NCBI GenBank assembly: GCA_021201235.1
Contig: JAJQFI010000024.1
Coordinates: 202,657 to 266,656 of the forward strand
Length of the DNA stretch: 64,000 nt
Source of the DNA: Oscillospiraceae bacterium
Lineage (GTDB): Bacteria; Bacillota; Clostridia; Oscillospirales; Ruminococcaceae
Direction of reading: 5' to 3'
Below the pieces are notes generated by a model. The model was not told the DNA's origin, made no database searches, and saw only the letters and a program-made list of their open reading frames with translations. Positions within the stretch are counted from its first letter, which is position 1. Each line of letters opens with the position of its first letter. Position numbers and translations under genes: made by a program. Shown piece after piece: positions 42,248-50,660 of the stretch.

Positions 42248-43901
42248 ATATAACTACCTCCTCAATAATTTCGTTATATCCGTAAGCTTCAAGAGTTGCC
42301 TCAATGGAGTTTGAATCTTTGAATTCAATCTCCATTCTCCCGCCCGGATAAACAAGTACCTGTTCCAAAAGCTCGGCAAGAATCGGTCGCTCAAGGCTTG
42401 TTATGTTCCTGTACTTCTTAAAAGTCTTAATCCACTTGGCTTCTTCGAAATTAGCAATCGCTCGTCTGCGTTCTTCAGCTACATTTCTCATAGCATCCCT
42501 CGCAGAATTAATTTTGCTTGAATACGTTTGCGAATAGTCCATGTATTCTTCTCGGCTCAGTATTCCGCATTTGTAATCTTCATAGAGTCCGCTTTTTATT
42601 CGCGCATATCTGTCCATCTCCTCTTGAAGCTGAACAAGCTGTCCGTCGAGGCGAGTTACCTCCCTACTTTGTTCGGGCAAACTATCTGCTTCATCTATAA
42701 GCTTTTCCATCCTTACTGCAAGTTCTGCCATCTTCTGAATAGCGTTAAGAATCGCCGCATATGCTTTTTTCTCACTCACACGTTTTGTCTTTCTGCCATC
42801 ATCTCTGCAATCTTTACAAGTGTAGTAATTGTACTTCTTGCCTTTGTAATACGAAGGTTGCAGTATGAGCTGCCTACCACACTCTCCGCAGAATAAAAAT
42901 CCAGAAAGCAATTCCACTTGTGTTTTGCCGCCGGCTATTCTCGTTTCCTTCTCCATAATTTCTTGAACCATGTCAAAAAGTTCTGGTTCAATAATAGCTT
43001 CATGAGTTCCTTCTACTCTCGTCCACTTCTCTTTTGGTAAAAGCAATCTTTCTTTGGAGCGATAGTCGAGTACTTTTTGCTTTCCCTGTACCATTGTACC
43101 CCTGTACCATTCATTATGAAGAATATTATACACAGTTCCCCTTGCCCATTGTGCTTTATCTGATTTCTTGAAATTCCCTGAAACATAATTGCCAATAGAG
43201 GTTTGATATTCGAAAGGCGAAAGAATTCCTTGCTCGTTCAATTTATCTGCGATAACCTTGTCGCTATATCCTTCTAATTTCCAAATGAATATTTGCTTTA
43301 CGTTTCCCGCTACTGTTTCATCAACAATGATTTTGGAGTGATCCTTAGGATTTTTCTTATACCCATATGGAATGCAAGGCGATACACACTCTCCACGTCT
43401 TCTCATAGCCTCAAGCTGAGTGGTAATTTTCTTTGAGATGTCCTTGCAGTAGATGTCATTGATGAGGTTCTTCATCGGAACGGTAAGAGCGTCACCATTC
43501 TGCCATTCGTTCAACGTATCGAAGTTATCGTTGATGGCGACAAGTCTGACTCCGAGAACAGGAAAAATCATCTGAAGGTACCTGCCGACTTCAATGTAGT
43601 TTCTGCCGAAACGGGAAAGGTCTTTTACGACGATACAGTTGACAGCTCCACACTCTAAGTCCTCGTAAAGTTGTTTCCACGCAGGTCTTTCAAAGTTCGA
43701 GCCGGAGTAACCGTCATCGACATACTCATCCACCAAGCAAAACTCAGGTTTGTTCTCTATGTAATCAGTTATGAGTTTCCGCTGATTTGAGATAGAGTCA
43801 CTTTCGTACTTGTCGCCGTCATCACGGGAAAGGCGCAGATAGATGGCGGTTCTGTATATTGTCTGATTTGTTTTTCTTCTTGGATTGTAATCTGTAGTCA
43901 T
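42219..43901 (-). CDS. Large serine recombinase (first of three)
   Basis: The 560-residue protein begins with the catalytic domain (RTAIYLRLSRDDGDK; DGYSGSNFERPAWKQLYED; VVKDLSRFGRNYIEVGRYLQ), followed by the recombinase domain, a zinc ribbon (LFCGECGRQLILQ ... YTCKDC) and a coiled coil (about 395-470). GGAGG lies before the ATG at 43899-43901. It is the first recombinase of the operon and follows the DUF6870 gene by about 37 bases. Recombinase triplets of this type are known in some Tn1549-family elements. Confidence 0.93.
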   Translation of the reverse strand: MTTDYNPRRKTNQTIYRTAIYLRLSRDDGDKYESDSISNQRKLITDYIENKPEFCLVDEYVDDGYSGSNFERPAWKQLYEDLECGAVNCIVVKDLSRFGRNYIEVGRYLQMIFPVLGVRLVAINDNFDTLNEWQNGDALTVPMKNLINDIYCKDISKKITTQLEAMRRRGECVSPCIPYGYKKNPKDHSKIIVDETVAGNVKQIFIWKLEGYSDKVIADKLNEQGILSPFEYQTSIGNYVSGNFKKSDKAQWARGTVYNILHNEWYRGTMVQGKQKVLDYRSKERLLLPKEKWTRVEGTHEAIIEPELFDMVQEIMEKETRIAGGKTQVELLSGFLFCGECGRQLILQPSYYKGKKYNYYTCKDCRDDGRKTKRVSEKKAYAAILNAIQKMAELAVRMEKLIDEADSLPEQSREVTRLDGQLVQLQEEMDRYARIKSGLYEDYKCGILSREEYMDYSQTYSSKINSARDAMRNVAEERRRAIANFEEAKWIKTFKKYRNITSLERPILAELLEQVLVYPGGRMEIEFKDSNSIEATLEAYGYNEIIEEVVIYDSRIRKAV

Positions 43902-43938
43902 CTCTGTCTGCCTCCTCTCTTTTGATGTTGTTGCTTCA

Positions 43939-44253
43939 TTAGCTACAAATAGTTCTGATATAATGCCTGAGTGCTTCCTCCATGGATTTCTTTCCGGCGA
44001 AACTAATTTTTATCACCATGCCGTGGTCAAGATAACAATACGGGTTCTTGATTTGGCGGATGTAGTCTACGATTCTTTCCGCCGGCGGGAGAGTTGTATC
44101 AATCTTGACGGTGTTGATGTCAACAAGGGTGGATTTATCCACAGTTCGCACATCAACGTTCTTCATTTCTTCAAGTTGCCTAAGAAGCTCTCTTGCTTCC
44201 TCTTGGGTTACGGGCGTGTACTCTTTTTTCTGCTCAGTTTTCGTCTTTGCCAT
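43939..44253 (-). CDS. DUF6870-family protein of conjugative elements
   Basis: The 104-residue protein begins MAKTKTEQKKEYTPVTQEEA and has the core DVRTVDKSTLVDINTVKIDT, LPPAERIVDYIRQIKNPY and the C-terminal VIKISFAGKKSMEEALRHYI, a pattern repeatedly found directly upstream of serine recombinase genes in Clostridial elements. I use the ATG at 44251-44253 with AGGAGA upstream; a longer in-frame start lacks such a site and lies next to the promoter. It is first in the recombinase operon and may regulate it, which is inference. Confidence 0.78.
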   Translation of the reverse strand: MAKTKTEQKKEYTPVTQEEARELLRQLEEMKNVDVRTVDKSTLVDINTVKIDTTLPPAERIVDYIRQIKNPYCYLDHGMVIKISFAGKKSMEEALRHYIRTICS

Positions 44254-44271
44254 TACTCTTGTTTCTCCTGT

Positions 44272-44312
44272 AGTATAACACATTTTGCTTTGCAAGTCAA
44301 TGCTTTAAAGCA
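44272..44312 (-). promoter_or_regulatory. Promoter and palindromic operator of the recombinase operon
   Basis: On the minus strand TTGACT (44295-44300) and TATACT (44272-44277) are 17 bases apart, with TGTGT before the -10. The perfect 12-base palindrome TGCTTTAAAGCA (44301-44312) abuts the -35 and is a likely regulator site. Confidence 0.75.
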
Positions 44313-44339
44313 ATAAAATCTTATTTCCTTGCAAATAAT

Positions 44340-44690
44340 TTTTCTGAAGTAGGAAAAACCTTGAGGTTTTTATCCCCTTCACTAACACAGACGGCACTTA
44401 CCTCTTGACAAGCTTTTTTTGAAAATTTCGAATTTTCTTTTCAAGTAGCTTTTCAAAAGTGGTCTGAAATCTGTGTTAATGAGGGGATAAAGTAGCAAGA
44501 GCCAGATACGCCCACGTCAGACAATAACTCCAAAAGGGTTATTTTCGACAGGCAATTCTGGATGGGAATTTCGATTTCCCATACCCTCGACTAACGCAAA
44601 ACTGAAAAGTTTTAATTTTGGCTCCCATTAAAAATGGTCACAGCGGCGAAGCCGGTTGCCGGTGGCAAATTAAAAACGTAAAGGAGAAAA
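44340..44690 (+). other. Candidate oriT/leader region of the conjugative element
   Basis: The 442 bases between the DUF6870 start and mobC hold no gene but are full of inverted repeats. TATCCCCTTCACTAACACAG (from 44371) pairs with its near-complement at 44470-44489 around an inner hairpin (GAAAATT-TCG-AATTTTC); AATAAC/GTTATT lies near 44523-44543; ATGGGAA/TTCCCAT at 44562-44582 is followed by CGACTAACGCAAAAC; AAAACT/AGTTTT lies near 44597-44612. Position upstream of mobC and relaxase and the stacked repeats favour an origin of transfer. Confidence 0.5.
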
Positions 44691-44695
44691 CGATT

Positions 44696-45109
44696 ATGGC
44701 AAGACCAAAAAAAGAAAAAGAATTGGTGCGAGAAAATCGCATCACAATTCGGCTGAGCGATATTGAGTATGAGTTGGTATGCAAACAAGCAGAACGGAGT
44801 GGATTATCCGTATCTGAATTTGTACGCAAGGCTATCAGTCACGAGAACATCCAGATTACTCATGTCATTCAAGCTGAGTTCCCCGACGTCACCGAGCAGA
44901 TGAAAGCAATCTGTTCCGAACTTCATTCTGTCGGAAGTAATCTGAATCAGATTGCCAAGTATTTTAACATGGGTGGACTAAGGTCGAAAGCAATGCAAGA
45001 TGAAATCTGTAATTGCTTCAACACGATTATGAAAATTCAAAAAGACACAGAAAGGATTGCGAACGACGTCAATGGCAATATTAAAGCATCTATCAAGCAA
45101 AAACGCTGA
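44696..45109 (+). CDS. mobC: MobC-family mobilization protein
   Basis: The 137-residue relaxosome accessory protein begins MARPKKEKELVRENRITIRL with a ribbon-helix-helix segment (LSDIEYELVCKQAERSGLSV) and has the MobC hallmark ICSELHSVGSNLNQIAKYFN. ATG 44696 has AAAGGAG about 9 bases upstream; an in-frame upstream start at 44618 lacks one. It overlaps the relaxase gene. It should bind near oriT and recruit the relaxase. Confidence 0.88.
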   Translation: MARPKKEKELVRENRITIRLSDIEYELVCKQAERSGLSVSEFVRKAISHENIQITHVIQAEFPDVTEQMKAICSELHSVGSNLNQIAKYFNMGGLRSKAMQDEICNCFNTIMKIQKDTERIANDVNGNIKASIKQKR

Positions 45110-46757
45110 CTACGGAAATGCTCTTACATATCTCACCTGCGAACATGATGAGCTGGCAAACAAGCCAGTCTTGAATCCTGACGGTTCATATATACGACGA
45201 CAAGAGTTTTATCTGGATGGTCTGAACTGTGAACCATATAGTTTTGCCTATGAGTGCAAAGAACTCAACCGTCGGTATAATAAAAACCTGAAAAGAAATG
45301 AAGTGAAGTCTCACCATTACATCATCAGCTTCGACCCGCTTGATCAATCTGAGTGCGGCTTAACCGGTGAGAAGGCACAAGCTCTCGGCATAGAATTTGC
45401 TAAAAAGAATTTTCCCGGGCATCAAGCTTTGGTCTGTACTCACATGGATGGACATAATCACAGTGGAAATATTCATGTTCATATCGTGATTAACAGCCTG
45501 CGAAAGCTTGACGTGGAACCACAAGAAGCAACAGAGAGACTTTGCGATTGCAAGGCAGGGTTCAAACATCACCAGACTCGAAGTCTGCTGACTCATATGC
45601 AGAAATCTCTTATGGATATTTGCGAACGAGAGGGACTTCACCAAGTTGATTTGCTTTCACGAGCAGAGGAGAAAAATGGAGATCTTGAATATTGGGTAAG
45701 GCAACGTGGGCAAGCTGAACTGGATAAAAAGAATAAAGAAGTAATCGAATTTTGTCTCACGCCTGCGAGGACTAAATTTCAAACACAGGTACAGTTTCTC
45801 CATGATGCCATAACTGACATAGCTAATACATCAACATCTTTTGAAGAATTTCAAAAGGAGCTATGTGAGAAATATTCGATTCATGTCACGGATAAGAAAG
45901 GTCGTTACTCCTATCTCCACCCTGAGCGGAGTAAAAACATAACGGAACGTGCCTTGGGTACGAATTACGGTAAAGAGTATCTGATGAAGTTGTTCGAGGA
46001 GAACTCACTAAAGGGTAAAGTTGAAAAAAGCCTTCTTGAAGAAAATCCCCTTGATTCATTTGAAGATGAAAACGACATCCAAGACATTCAGATAGATTAT
46101 TCATTCTCGCCATCTATCTTCGGAGATTCACCTCCGGACTACGTTGAAGTATTCTTCCTGAAATCCGATTTGCGATTAGTCGTTGACTTGCAGAATAACG
46201 TCAAAGCTCAGCAGAGCAGAGCATATGCGCAGAAAGTTAAGCTCACCAATTTGAAGCAGATGGCGCAAACTATCGTATATGTTCAGGAGCATGGTTACGA
46301 TACGAGGGACAGTCTTCAAAATTCTTACGATGAAATTTCCGCAAAAAGAAGCGAAGCCCGACAAGAGCTTCGTGAAACGGAAGTTAAATTGAAAGATGTC
46401 AACGAAGTGATTCATTACATGGGACAGTATCTCTCCAACAAAAAAGTTTATGGTGAGATGCTTGCGGCAAAGAATAAGAAGAAGTTCCGCGAAGCGCACT
46501 CGTCGGAGATTGCGGTTTATGAAACGGCAGTGAAGTTTCTAAAAGGGCGATACACTGATGGCAGAATTCCGTCTATGAAGGCCCTGCAACAGGAGAAGCA
46601 AAGCTTGACTATTCGCAGAGACGCAAAGCAGAACACTTACAATTACCTTCGAGACTATGCAAATGAGTTGAAGACAGTATGCTCGAATGTGGATGCGATT
46701 TTGAATCCGCCGCAGGAGAAGAAAGTTAAGAAGACGAAACAGCAAGAGATTTCTTGA
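45072..46757 (+). CDS. Relaxase of the conjugative element
   Basis: The relaxase cuts oriT and carries the transferred strand. The 561-residue protein begins MAILKHLSSKNADYGNALTY with the catalytic Tyr candidates, then HHYIISFDPLD and the three-histidine metal site in THMDGHNHSGNIHVHIVINS (about 126-145). The C-terminal half is a long helical, charged region, as in the Tn1549 relaxase group. I use ATG 45072, inside mobC; the TTG at 45057 is too close to the AAAGGA site. Unlike the relaxase of the tRNA-Ser element, this gene is intact and could act on that element too. Confidence 0.92.
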   Translation: MAILKHLSSKNADYGNALTYLTCEHDELANKPVLNPDGSYIRRQEFYLDGLNCEPYSFAYECKELNRRYNKNLKRNEVKSHHYIISFDPLDQSECGLTGEKAQALGIEFAKKNFPGHQALVCTHMDGHNHSGNIHVHIVINSLRKLDVEPQEATERLCDCKAGFKHHQTRSLLTHMQKSLMDICEREGLHQVDLLSRAEEKNGDLEYWVRQRGQAELDKKNKEVIEFCLTPARTKFQTQVQFLHDAITDIANTSTSFEEFQKELCEKYSIHVTDKKGRYSYLHPERSKNITERALGTNYGKEYLMKLFEENSLKGKVEKSLLEENPLDSFEDENDIQDIQIDYSFSPSIFGDSPPDYVEVFFLKSDLRLVVDLQNNVKAQQSRAYAQKVKLTNLKQMAQTIVYVQEHGYDTRDSLQNSYDEISAKRSEARQELRETEVKLKDVNEVIHYMGQYLSNKKVYGEMLAAKNKKKFREAHSSEIAVYETAVKFLKGRYTDGRIPSMKALQQEKQSLTIRRDAKQNTYNYLRDYANELKTVCSNVDAILNPPQEKKVKKTKQQEIS

Positions 46758-46767
46758 CATAAAAAAT

Positions 46768-46827
46768 AAGCCCGGACGATTACTCCCGACTGCTTTCGCA
46801 GTGAGATATAACCGTCTGGGCTTTTTT
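46768..46827. terminator. Terminator after the relaxase
   Basis: AAGCCCGGACG (46768-46778) pairs with CGTCTGGGCTT (46813-46823) with one G-T pair, followed by TTTT. A-rich sequence on the left makes it suitable for the convergent GNAT gene as well. Confidence 0.75.
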
Positions 46828-46854
46828 ATTGTTATCTACAGAGCTACCTCTGTA

Positions 46855-47454
46855 TCAAAGGAATCTCATGAGCTGAATATATTTGATTCCATCATCGTCC
46901 GATACTCTCTCCCAAAACGGAGAAAAAGCGTTAGGTTCTCTGGTATAGAAATCTAATAACTCACTATGGTCTTCACTTTCAAGAAAAACAACGCCACCGC
47001 CTACCAGTGTCTGTATCTCCTCAATTACGGACAACGCATCTTTCATCAAATCAGTGCCACTTATACGCTCGTCAGATGGAATATTATAATTCTTACTGAA
47101 CTGTGCAATAAGAAAAGCTGAGACACTATAAGCATCAAGGACTTCGTCGTACTTTGCATATCGTTGCATTTTTCTAATGCCTGTCTTTGACTTTAATGCT
47201 ACAGCGGGGATAATAATAGGTTTATGAGTTAGCGTGAAATATCCAGCAACCCTGCTCTTGTTGTCCAAAACAAGATATGTAATCGACATCTTTCGTCTTG
47301 AAAAGTCTATCGCATTGTTTTGAAGAAACTGCTCTACTTCATTGTTTTGCAAGCCTTCTGAGTATTCACAAGAAAAATCGGAGAGAATCTCCTTTATGGA
47401 ATCCTCTCCGACCATCTTAACCATATCCATTGCAGGGATTATATTATTCTTCAT
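46855..47454 (-). CDS. GNAT-like acetyltransferase, probable toxin
   Basis: The 199-residue protein shows a GNAT-like core: MSITYLVLDNKSRVAGYFTL (beta strands), AYSVSAFLIAQFSKNYNIP and ISGTDLMKDALSVIEEIQTL in the acetyl-CoA-binding position, then GGGVVFLESEDHSELLDFY and an aromatic-rich end NAFSPFWERV. The acceptor-side arginine/glycine loop of classic GNATs (RxxGxG) is not obvious. The ATG overlaps the stop of the 66-residue gene upstream as ATGA. Pairing of a small acidic protein with a GNAT is typical of acetyltransferase toxin-antitoxin modules such as TacT; that role is inferred. Confidence 0.72.
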   Translation of the reverse strand: MKNNIIPAMDMVKMVGEDSIKEILSDFSCEYSEGLQNNEVEQFLQNNAIDFSRRKMSITYLVLDNKSRVAGYFTLTHKPIIIPAVALKSKTGIRKMQRYAKYDEVLDAYSVSAFLIAQFSKNYNIPSDERISGTDLMKDALSVIEEIQTLVGGGVVFLESEDHSELLDFYTREPNAFSPFWERVSDDDGIKYIQLMRFL

Positions 47455-47651
47455 TCTGCTTTCTTCCTATGCGCTGCAACTGCCCGAATAGCAATAGCTT
47501 TAATTGTCTCCGGGTCTCTAACAAGAGGATCAACCTCAGACTGCGGCTCCCAGGATGGTTGCTGTGCCGCTTTGTCTAACACATCAGCAAACCGTTCAGC
47601 AGCTTTCTCGTCTGTAATGGTAAAGTTATAAAAAATGCTTGACGTAGCCAT
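47451..47651 (-). CDS. Small protein, probable antitoxin of the GNAT pair
   Basis: The 66-residue product begins MATSSIFYNFTITDEKAAER, with FADVLDKAAQQPSWEPQ and an Ala-rich helical end. AAGGAGGT precedes the ATG and a consensus promoter lies about 35 bases further up. The 4-base overlap with the GNAT gene shows coupling. It resembles in size and place the DUF1778-like antitoxins, but the ribbon-helix-helix pattern is not clear, so the label is from context. Confidence 0.65.
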   Translation of the reverse strand: MATSSIFYNFTITDEKAAERFADVLDKAAQQPSWEPQSEVDPLVRDPETIKAIAIRAVAAHRKKAE

Positions 47652-47681
47652 AACAGCACCTCCTTCTTTAGCATCATCTAT

Positions 47682-47710
47682 ATTATACTCAAAAAAAGCT
47701 GTAAAGTCAA
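47682..47710 (-). promoter_or_regulatory. Promoter of the GNAT pair
   Basis: On the minus strand TTGACT (47705-47710) and consensus TATAAT (47682-47687) are 17 bases apart. Confidence 0.8.
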
Positions 47711-47774
47711 CTCTTTCAGCAAAAAAGATGTGTGATTATTCTGGAAATATAGTGATATTCTTCGGCATTCAAAT

Positions 47775-47796
47775 TTACCTATTTCGCCATAGGTAA
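47775..47796 (-). terminator. Possible terminator of the DUF4209 gene
   Basis: TTACCTAT (47775-47782) pairs perfectly with ATAGGTAA (47789-47796) around a six-base loop, about 45 bases past the DUF4209 stop. The T run on the minus strand is short (ATTTG), so it may instead be an operator upstream of the GNAT pair. Confidence 0.5.
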
Positions 47797-47839
47797 GTTT
47801 CTACTTAAAACATCAACTTCCCGCTCCGATTAACAGCTT

Positions 47840-49660
47840 TCACACTTCATACTTTCCAATTCTTATAGGCAGAATGTCCTTGCTTATATCATCTATCATA
47901 TCTAACTTTTCACTAGAGTAAATAATATCACGACACTTTGTAGCTCCTGTAGTCAAAAGCCTAATGACTGCACAGATAAAGTAGATACAAACCCCACTCG
48001 AAGCCCCTTTCTCAGATAAAATCCCATGTGCAACTTCATTTCGAATATTTCCACCAACTTTTTTATTCAATAGTCCCTCAAAAACAAACAGTATATCATT
48101 GTCAAAGGCATCCTTTAATCTTGACGACTTTAGTACCGCAGTTAGCGTCTTAGCCTCTGAAATTCCATGCTCGTCCAACGTGAATGTCATTTCACCAACC
48201 TCTCCAGCAAGTTCTCTAAATAAATTTTCCATTTGCGGAGCAAGAATATGAACCGCCTCATAGTATTGTCCACACAGAGCCATAAAGATTGCAGACTTGA
48301 AGATTTGTTCTCTCCCTTCAGGGATTAAATAATTTTCACAAATCAGGAAATCAAGGTCATCAAGGGATAAGCTATAATTTCTCCGAATAATCTGCAATGC
48401 TTTGTTTAACGTTATACTGCCCCATATGCTCTCAAACTCATTCATAAACGTGTGAATATGGTCGTCTAAGAGCTCATCATCGCTTTCTGGATCATCCATA
48501 TCTAGAGGCTTAAGCTTATATGTAATTTGCCCTTTTTCATTTACTATAGATCTTGTAACAAAGTAAATTGGAGAAATATCTTCTTCACTCTCACTATCAC
48601 TTATGATGGCTTTTTTAACATTTTCCCTTTTCATGAAATGTGTCAATTCAGATAGAAATATGATGCTTTCTTCGAGCGATAACTCATTAAAACTATTTTC
48701 CAAGAACCCATATGTATTGCTAACATCGTATTCCTGAACAATCGGCTGAAAAGATTTAGGAAATTCAGCTTGTAACTCACCTATCTTACTTAGAACCCTA
48801 TTCGCACTTTCTGATTCTTTGTATTCTGCATATATGCCGAAAGCCTTTCTTAAAGTGTAAATATCCCTTATTACATTAATATTTTTACTCTGTTCTAATT
48901 TGGCGAACTCAATCTCATACTCATTCGCCAATCTAAGCTTAGTTTCTTTTACATCACTCTCGCATTTGCATTTGAGTTCATAGAATTCAATGAGCAACAA
49001 ATACGCTCTTTCAACGAGCCTAGATGAACTTGATGTATTCGAGATTAACTTGTTTATCTCCGAGACTTTAAACTCGTCCGATCCAATTCTTTGCCGAACA
49101 AGTATCTCAAGTAGTTCTAAAGTAAAGAACCCCTTATGTTTTGCATCATGCTTTGTAATTTTATCACGAATTAATTTGCACGCTCTATCACAAAATTCTT
49201 TTTTATTAAGCCTTTTAGAAATAGCCACTGCGCGATAAATCGTATTCAAAACGTCCATGTAATTCTCATACTCTTGAGGTGACTCAAACAGTTCTAAATA
49301 CGAGTTGAATGCAGTTATTGCCGCTGGATAACATCTTCTTTCTGTCCATAACAAGTCAGCAATCTTATATCTAATATAGATAGGCAATTTTTCTAAATCT
49401 ATCGATTCTAGTAATTTGAAGTCGTTCTCTGAAATATCGCTTAACCCATACTTTTCACCACCACTTCCTAACACCAATCCCAGCCGAAATTTGACATCTT
49501 CCATCAAAACAACCAACTTAATAGATGCAACATTTCTAATCAGATTGTATAGCTTAGATTCTTCTTCAGTGTCTAAAATATCATTTCCGATTTTTTCAAA
49601 TTGTGTACAGCCTCCAAAGTTTGGGGTGGTATATCTTTCTAATGCTTCGTACAGTGTCAT
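47840..49660 (-). CDS. DUF4209-type protein with HEPN-like RNxxxH motif
   Basis: The 606-residue protein is cargo with its own promoter. Residues about 1-400 are helical, repeat-like and Leu/Glu/Lys-rich. The C-terminal 150 residues match my memory of the DUF4209 domain: HILAPQMENLFRELAGEVGE, TLDEHGISEAKTL, DNDILFVFEGLLNKKVGGN and NIRNEVAHGILSEKG. The last has the R-x4-H pattern of HEPN ribonucleases, effectors in many toxin and abortive-infection systems. AT content is above that of the surrounding transfer genes, which suggests separate acquisition. A phage-defence role is inference; no experimental function is known to me. Confidence 0.72.
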   Translation of the reverse strand: MTLYEALERYTTPNFGGCTQFEKIGNDILDTEEESKLYNLIRNVASIKLVVLMEDVKFRLGLVLGSGGEKYGLSDISENDFKLLESIDLEKLPIYIRYKIADLLWTERRCYPAAITAFNSYLELFESPQEYENYMDVLNTIYRAVAISKRLNKKEFCDRACKLIRDKITKHDAKHKGFFTLELLEILVRQRIGSDEFKVSEINKLISNTSSSSRLVERAYLLLIEFYELKCKCESDVKETKLRLANEYEIEFAKLEQSKNINVIRDIYTLRKAFGIYAEYKESESANRVLSKIGELQAEFPKSFQPIVQEYDVSNTYGFLENSFNELSLEESIIFLSELTHFMKRENVKKAIISDSESEEDISPIYFVTRSIVNEKGQITYKLKPLDMDDPESDDELLDDHIHTFMNEFESIWGSITLNKALQIIRRNYSLSLDDLDFLICENYLIPEGREQIFKSAIFMALCGQYYEAVHILAPQMENLFRELAGEVGEMTFTLDEHGISEAKTLTAVLKSSRLKDAFDNDILFVFEGLLNKKVGGNIRNEVAHGILSEKGASSGVCIYFICAVIRLLTTGATKCRDIIYSSEKLDMIDDISKDILPIRIGKYEV

Positions 49661-49707
49661 TTTTCATCCTCTTCTTCGTTTTTATCATATGAATTCCTAC
49701 ATATCAT

Positions 49708-49736
49708 ATTTTACGCTTTCCTCTCCATGAAGTCAA
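49708..49736 (-). promoter_or_regulatory. Promoter of the DUF4209 gene
   Basis: On the minus strand TTGACT (49731-49736) and TAAAAT (49708-49713) are 17 bases apart, about 50 bases before the ATG. Confidence 0.75.
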
Positions 49737-49771
49737 GTGATACTGATTAACGGCGGAATAATCACTCACAT

Positions 49772-49804
49772 AAAAAAGAAGAGGTGAAGTTTTCCCTCAC
49801 CTCT
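49772..49804 (-). terminator. Terminator of the topB-YodL operon
   Basis: AGAGGTGA (49780-49787) pairs with TCACCTCT (49797-49804), and on the minus strand the stem is followed by TCTTTTTT. It closes the long operon coming from the right. Confidence 0.85.
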
Positions 49805-49814
49805 CTTATAACTT

Positions 49815-50660
49815 TCACTTCCGTTTCCTTTCCGCTTCCTGCTCCATCATCGCCTGTGGTACTGCTTTCCCATTTCTCCGTGCAATCTCTGCCTGCTTCT
49901 CATGAAGCTTCTTCAAGACAGACGGACGTTTTTCGCTTTTCGATTTCGATTGCTTTGGGTTGTTTTTGTTCCCGTCCACAAACGAATAGTTCTGTTCCTC
50001 TGAGCCTTCCACGTTTCGGACGTACTCGCCGTTTTCATAGTACCTTTGCCAATTTTCCTTTAGTGGAGACATAGGCTGTTGCTGTGCAGTCACTGGTGGA
50101 TGTAGAAACGCTCTGATCTGCTGTATTGCAGTCTCGTTAAACTGCGATGCCTCATTCACGATTACTTTACCAGCATCATTTACGATGACACAGGCGGCAG
50201 AGTTTTTCATCTGCTCATTCTGCATCAGAAAGAATTGCTTGCCATCCACGATAGTATCATCGCAGGCAAGCCAAGTTCCCGGCTTTCCATCAATTTTGAA
50301 TTCCGTGGTATCCATAGATACAAGCGAGCCTGACGTGTTCAGCCTTAGAAAGCCCGCAATAGCTATGAGCTTATCCTTGTCAACGTAATATGCAGAAACA
50401 ACTCCTGCCTTGTTCATTACAATCACGTCGCTCACGCTAATGCTATGACCCTTAAAAGTCTTTGGAATCTTCTCCTCAAGCCGCTTCCTTACCGTCTGTA
50501 CCGAATCATCCGGTGCCATCTGCGACAAGTACACTTGCTCATAGTTGCTTATATCAACTCGCAGATTCTTCTCTTGTAGCTCAGAATAAGGACGAAAGCG
50601 CAGAGTCCGAAACTCTGCGCTCATCTTTACCTGGTAAACCACAAACTGATTGATGTTCAT
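49815..50660 (-). CDS. YodL/DUF4316-domain element protein
   Basis: The 281-residue protein opens with the YodL-like pattern LRFRPYSELQEKNLRVDISN, YEQVYLSQM and KGHSISVSDVIVMNKAGVVS, followed by AYYVDKDKL. The middle is unassigned; the end is a Lys/Glu/Gln-rich helical tail that repeats the RPSVLKKLHEKQAEIARRNG phrase also seen at the end of the 2706-residue protein (KPSVLDRLHEKQSSQAEKAK). Such shared tails suggest a common partner. The ATG overlaps the TTRAP stop by four bases. Last gene of the operon; function in conjugation unknown. Confidence 0.78.
   Translation of the reverse strand: MNINQFVVYQVKMSAEFRTLRFRPYSELQEKNLRVDISNYEQVYLSQMAPDDSVQTVRKRLEEKIPKTFKGHSISVSDVIVMNKAGVVSAYYVDKDKLIAIAGFLRLNTSGSLVSMDTTEFKIDGKPGTWLACDDTIVDGKQFFLMQNEQMKNSAACVIVNDAGKVIVNEASQFNETAIQQIRAFLHPPVTAQQQPMSPLKENWQRYYENGEYVRNVEGSEEQNYSFVDGNKNNPKQSKSKSEKRPSVLKKLHEKQAEIARRNGKAVPQAMMEQEAERKRK

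Noticed and set aside
47816..47826. CCCGCTCCG match to the tRNA-Ser 3' end as a possible second att site
   Set aside because: Only nine bases match, close to chance expectation in 64 kb, and it would place the element end inside the other element's cargo.
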